Below are positions 15,911-19,059 of a DNA stretch of 19,059 bases, one piece after another. The notes under the pieces are model-generated. The model did not search any database and was not told where the DNA came from. It saw nothing but the letters and a program-made list of their open reading frames with translations. Both the position numbers and the translations under genes were made by a program. Each line of letters opens with the position of its first letter. Within the stretch, counting starts at the first letter, position 1. The DNA lies in NCBI GenBank assembly GCA_900766195.1, contig CAAFUN010000150.1:1-19059 (forward strand), given 5' to 3'. This stretch comes from an uncultured Bacteroides sp. GTDB taxonomy: Bacteria > Bacteroidota > Bacteroidia > Bacteroidales > Bacteroidaceae.

Positions 15911-17569
15911 ATGGAAAAAAGTTTTATTGCCTTTATTGAAAAAAGTATCAAAGAGAATTGGGATCTCAATGCTTTAACTGATTATAACGGAGCTACTTTA
16001 CAATATAAAGATGTGGCTCGTAAAATAGAGAAACTTCACATTCTGTTTGAATATAGCGGAATTCGTAAAGGTGATAAAATAGCCATATGTGGACGCAACA
16101 GCTCACATTGGGGCGTTGCTTTTCTTGCAACGCTTACGTATGGTGCAATTATTGTTCCCATTTTGCATGAATTCAAAGCAGATAATGTTCACAATATTGT
16201 TAATCACTCGGAGGCCAAGCTCCTCTTTGTAGGCGATGTGGTATGGGAAAACTTAAACGAAGCAGCAATGCCTTTATTGGAGGGCATCGTTCTAATGACT
16301 GACTTTTCATTGGCTATATCACGTAGTGAGAAACTCAGTTATGCCCGTGAACATCTAAACGAACTATTTGGAAAGAAATATCCCAAGAACTTCCGTACAG
16401 AACATATTGTTTATCATAAAGATGAGCCGGAAGAACTAGCTGTTATCAATTATACCTCGGGCACTACAAGTTATTCAAAAGGAGTAATGCTGCCATACCG
16501 CAGTCTTTGGTCCAACACTCAATTTGCTTACGATGTACTTTCACTTAAAGCTGGAGATAGGATAATTTCCATGCTACCGATGGCACATATGTATGGTTTA
16601 GCCTTTGAATTCCTCTATGAATTCTCAGTGGGCTGCCAGATATTCTTCTTAACACGGATGCCCAGTCCTAAAGTGATTTTCCAAGCTTTTGCCAGTATAA
16701 AGCCTAACTTGGTAGTTGCAGTGCCACTCATCATCGAAAAGATAATCAAAAAGAATGTACTTCCCAAGCTGGAGACCCCAACAATGAAACTCTTGCTGAA
16801 GGTGCCTATCATAAATGATAAAATCAAAGCCACTATCCGCGAGCAGGTACTCAATGCCTTTGGCGGTAATTTGATTGAGGTTATTATCGGAGGGGCAGCG
16901 TTTAACCAAGAAGTGGAGCAATTCCTCAAAATGATTGATTTTCCGTATACAGTGGGATATGGCATGACAGAGTGTGGTCCAATTATTGCTTACGAAGACT
17001 GGAGCAGATTTAAAGCGGGATCGTGCGGAAAGGCCGTTCCCCGTATGGAGATTAAGATAGAATCTTCTGATCCGGAGAATATCCCTGGAGAGATTATTTG
17101 CCGCGGATCCAATGTAATGCTTGGTTATTATAAAAACGAGGAAGCTACCAGACAAGTTCTCACGAATGACGGTTGGCTGCACACAGGTGATCTTGCCCTC
17201 ATGGATGATGAAGGAAACATCACTATAAAAGGCCGAAGTAAGAATCTACTACTTGGAGCAAGTGGACAGAATATATATCCGGAAGAAATAGAAGACAAAC
17301 TCAACAATTTGCCCTATGTAGCCGAAAGCATTATTGTACAGCAAAATGAAAAGCTTGTGGGTCTGGTTTATCCTGACTTTGACGATGCCTTTGCACATGG
17401 GCTGAACAATGATGATCTGGAACGTATTATGGAAGAGAACCGCGTAGCGCTTAATGAGATGCTTCCATCTTACAGCCAGATAGCCAAAATGAAAATATAT
17501 CCTGAGGAATTTGAAAAGACTCCTAAGCGTTCTATCAAACGATTCCTCTATCAGGAAGCCAAAGGATAA
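15911..17569 (+). CDS. AMP-binding long-chain acyl-CoA synthetase (fatty acid--CoA ligase)
   Basis: ANL-superfamily enzyme that activates a carboxylic acid, probably a long-chain fatty acid, to acyl-AMP and then acyl-CoA. With the start at 15911 it is 552 residues; an in-frame ATG at 15893 would add MCMYNI, which I consider less likely because the promoter would leave almost no leader. Motifs in order: YTSGTTSYSKGVML (181-194, phosphate-binding A3, with SY in place of the usual GxP), MLPMAHMYG (221-229, A4), GYGMTECGP (349-357, A5), GWLHTGD (421-427, A7), GRSKNLLLGASGQNIYPEEI (441-460, A8 hinge), and TPKRSIKRF (537-545) with the A10 lysine, Lys543. The acyl substrate cannot be read from sequence. 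It has its own promoter and is followed by a hairpin, so it seems monocistronic. Confidence 0.9.
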   Translation: MEKSFIAFIEKSIKENWDLNALTDYNGATLQYKDVARKIEKLHILFEYSGIRKGDKIAICGRNSSHWGVAFLATLTYGAIIVPILHEFKADNVHNIVNHSEAKLLFVGDVVWENLNEAAMPLLEGIVLMTDFSLAISRSEKLSYAREHLNELFGKKYPKNFRTEHIVYHKDEPEELAVINYTSGTTSYSKGVMLPYRSLWSNTQFAYDVLSLKAGDRIISMLPMAHMYGLAFEFLYEFSVGCQIFFLTRMPSPKVIFQAFASIKPNLVVAVPLIIEKIIKKNVLPKLETPTMKLLLKVPIINDKIKATIREQVLNAFGGNLIEVIIGGAAFNQEVEQFLKMIDFPYTVGYGMTECGPIIAYEDWSRFKAGSCGKAVPRMEIKIESSDPENIPGEIICRGSNVMLGYYKNEEATRQVLTNDGWLHTGDLALMDDEGNITIKGRSKNLLLGASGQNIYPEEIEDKLNNLPYVAESIIVQQNEKLVGLVYPDFDDAFAHGLNNDDLERIMEENRVALNEMLPSYSQIAKMKIYPEEFEKTPKRSIKRFLYQEAKG

Positions 17570-17600
17570 TTAAGAGCTATTGGAAACAGGCTTTAAACAA

Positions 17601-17640
17601 AGCGTAACGACTTTTCTTAATGATAAAAGTTACGTTTATT
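17601..17640 (+). terminator. Hairpin after the acyl-CoA synthetase gene, probable terminator
   Basis: CGTAA (17603-17607) pairs with TTACG (17630-17634) and CTTTT (17611-17615) with AAAAG (17625-17629), with a 3-base bulge (CGA) on the left arm. TTTATT follows directly, as in an intrinsic terminator. It begins about 30 bases after the stop codon. Confidence 0.6.
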
Positions 17641-17683
17641 GTAGAAAACAAAAGAAATGTTTCGCTATAGATAATGTATCAGG

Positions 17684-17714
17684 TATTCCTCTTTTAATGC
17701 TAAAGAGGAATATT
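17684..17714 (+). terminator. Second hairpin before the repeat-protein gene
   Basis: TATTCCTCTTT (17684-17694) pairs perfectly with AAAGAGGAATA (17702-17712) around a 7-base loop, followed by TTATTT. It could be a second terminator for the upstream gene or a leader structure of the gene starting at 17748. I found no consensus promoter between it and that start, which leaves the second reading open. Confidence 0.45.
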
Positions 17715-17747
17715 ATTTAGCAAACTATTCTAAACAATGAAATAAAA

Positions 17748-18974
17748 ATGAGATATCGGTTAATTACCCTTTTGTCAGTTGTTCTGCTAAGCAGTCTTTC
17801 TGCTGCCGGTGCCAAAGAACCCAAAGAGAAAAAGCAGAAAAGTACTCCGGGCATCAACTTGTCCTTATGGAATAAAATCTCCACCCAACCCAACAGCACG
17901 GCAGGTAGCACCTTCTTCAATCTAGGGCTCAATTCTTCGATGAACAAACTTAATGGGTTCGGATTGAACATACTAGGTAGCACGACTCGCGAATCGGTGA
18001 ATGGAGTACAGCTTTCGGGTATTTACAGTATGGTAGGCGGTGATGTACATGGCATTCAACTGGCGGGCATATCCAATGTCACCGGAAATGATTTTACAGG
18101 TATCTCACTTTCCGGTTTGGTGGGGATCACAGGACATCAAGCCCAAGGTGTGATCTTCTCAGGATTGGCCAACATTGCAGGAGACAATGCCTCCGGAGTT
18201 ATTGTGGGTGGTTTACTCAATATTAAGGGACAGCAGGCATCAGGTCTTCATCTGGCAGGATTGGCAGATATCACAGGTGGCAACCTTGATGGCGCAGTTA
18301 TTTCCGGTTTGCTTGGCATAGCGGGTAAAGACTTGCGTGGCGCACAGATATCCGGTTTAGGAAACATAACAGGAGGTGACCTCACAGGAATACAAGTGGC
18401 TGGACTTGCCAATCTCACCGGTGGCACATTCAAGGGTGTACAGCTCTCTCCTGTCAATTTCACAGGCAGAGGTAAAGGAGTGCAGATTGGACTCGTAAAC
18501 TATTATAAAGACAACTTCGATGGTTTCCAGTTAGGACTGGTCAATGCCAACCCTCAAACTCGCGTGCAATTGATGCTCTTTGGTGGTAACTCTACCAAAT
18601 TGAATATTGGTGCACGTTTCAAAAACAAGCTCTTTTACACCATTTTGGGCGGAGGCACACACTACCTCGATTTCAGTGATAAGTTTTCCGCTGCATTATT
18701 TTATCGTGCCGGTATGGAGCTTCCGCTGTACAAACAGTTATTTATCAGCGGTGACTTAGGTTACCAACACATTGAGCTGTTTAGTAACAAGCATCACGGT
18801 TATCCATCACGTCTGTATTCTTTGCAAGGGCGCGTTAATTTAGAGTACCGTCTCACTACCCAATTGGGAGTCTTTGTGACAGGTGGTTATGGCGTGGACA
18901 GATACTACGACAAAGGTGCAAACTACGACAAGGGTGTGCTTGTAGAAGCCGGAGTAACACTGTTTAAGTATTAA
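17748..18974 (+). CDS. Secreted protein with 16-residue repeats and a barrel-like C-terminus, function unknown
   Basis: A 408-residue protein beginning MRYRLITLLSVVLLSSLSAAGA, a clear signal peptide with likely cleavage after Ala20-Gly-Ala22, then a Lys-rich stretch (KEPKEKKQKS). Residues 70-229 are ten consecutive 16-residue repeats of the type G-(V/I/A)-x-(hydrophobic)-(S/A)-G-(L/I)-x-x-(I/V)-(T/A)-G-x-x-x-x, for example GLADITGGNL in the seventh. Shorter, degenerate units continue to about residue 272 (GVQIGLVNYYKDNFD). The spacing fits a beta-solenoid. Residues ~283-408 are alternating, aromatic-rich strands separated by turns (LFYTILGGGTHYLDF, LFISGDLGYQHIEL, LGVFVTGGYGVDRYYDK) ending in VTLFKY, suggesting an outer-membrane barrel segment. 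It resembles proteins annotated as LA_2272-type surface-repeat proteins, from memory. Its role is unknown. Confidence 0.85.
   Translation: MRYRLITLLSVVLLSSLSAAGAKEPKEKKQKSTPGINLSLWNKISTQPNSTAGSTFFNLGLNSSMNKLNGFGLNILGSTTRESVNGVQLSGIYSMVGGDVHGIQLAGISNVTGNDFTGISLSGLVGITGHQAQGVIFSGLANIAGDNASGVIVGGLLNIKGQQASGLHLAGLADITGGNLDGAVISGLLGIAGKDLRGAQISGLGNITGGDLTGIQVAGLANLTGGTFKGVQLSPVNFTGRGKGVQIGLVNYYKDNFDGFQLGLVNANPQTRVQLMLFGGNSTKLNIGARFKNKLFYTILGGGTHYLDFSDKFSAALFYRAGMELPLYKQLFISGDLGYQHIELFSNKHHGYPSRLYSLQGRVNLEYRLTTQLGVFVTGGYGVDRYYDKGANYDKGVLVEAGVTLFKY
17955..18434 (+). repeat. Ten tandem 48-bp coding repeats (16-residue units)
   Basis: Ten in-phase units of exactly 48 bases encode residues 70-229 of the repeat protein, each opening with a Gly codon. 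The units are conserved as protein but diverged as DNA, so the array is old and selected for structure rather than freshly amplified. A 14-residue and a 15-residue unit follow, breaking the register before the C-terminal region. The first unit (GFGLNILGSTTRESVN) is the most divergent. Confidence 0.85.
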
Positions 18975-19059
18975 GAGATTCAAATAAATTTATATTCATT
19001 CGGAGATATTGCTGTCGGGTAAAATCTGATAGTTATATCTCAACATAAGCTATTCAATC

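Noticed and set aside
17955..18434. 48-bp periodicity as a CRISPR or other non-coding tandem array
   Set aside because: The units are diverged as DNA, lie in one open frame, and are conserved only as protein repeats.

Overview
The window looks like a piece of a gut Bacteroidota chromosome, most likely Bacteroides or a close relative. The evidence is a SusC/SusD-type outer-membrane pair, a mammalian-type N-acylglucosamine 2-epimerase in place of a NanE/NanK route, a 2-gene GDP-fucose operon, and promoters of the Bacteroides form (-33 TTTG, about 19 bases, -7 TAnnTTTG). The first 19 bases are not genomic: they exactly match the 3' part of an Illumina TruSeq adapter, so the left end is a contig end with untrimmed adapter.

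Region A (1-9644) is a sialic acid (Neu5Ac) utilisation locus. On the minus strand, in transcription order, it holds an MFS transporter (nanT-like), a sialate lyase (nanA/nanL-like), an N-acylglucosamine 2-epimerase (nanE-like), a SusC/NanO-like TonB-dependent receptor and the first ~204 codons of a SusD/NanU-like lipoprotein, cut by the contig end. Spacings are 10-28 bp, so this looks like one operon. Upstream lies a truncated DUF4434-type protein with an RR (Tat-like) signal, then a divergent ROK-family regulator with an N-terminal helix-turn-helix, the obvious local candidate for control of the locus. A perfect 16-bp inverted repeat lies just upstream of the transporter start. The inferred pathway is outer-membrane uptake by SusCD, inner-membrane uptake by the MFS protein, cleavage to ManNAc plus pyruvate, and ATP-independent epimerisation of ManNAc to GlcNAc.

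Region B (9641-13354, minus strand) is the oxidative pentose phosphate operon gnd-zwf-pgl. Its last gene converges on the ROK gene, the two stop codons sharing one TTAA.

Region C (13570-15722, plus strand) is gmd-fcl, the de novo GDP-L-fucose pathway from GDP-mannose, divergent from the pentose phosphate operon and ending at a 19-bp perfect hairpin. Oxidative pentose phosphate flux makes NADPH and Fcl consumes it, so the arrangement is metabolically sensible.

Region D (15723-19059) has an AMP-binding acyl-CoA synthetase behind an excellent Bacteroides promoter, then a secreted protein of unknown function with ten 16-residue repeats (predicted beta-solenoid) followed by a beta-rich, barrel-like C-terminal region. 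This last gene is the least understood intact gene here. I saw no tRNA, rRNA, CRISPR array, insertion sequence or phage gene.
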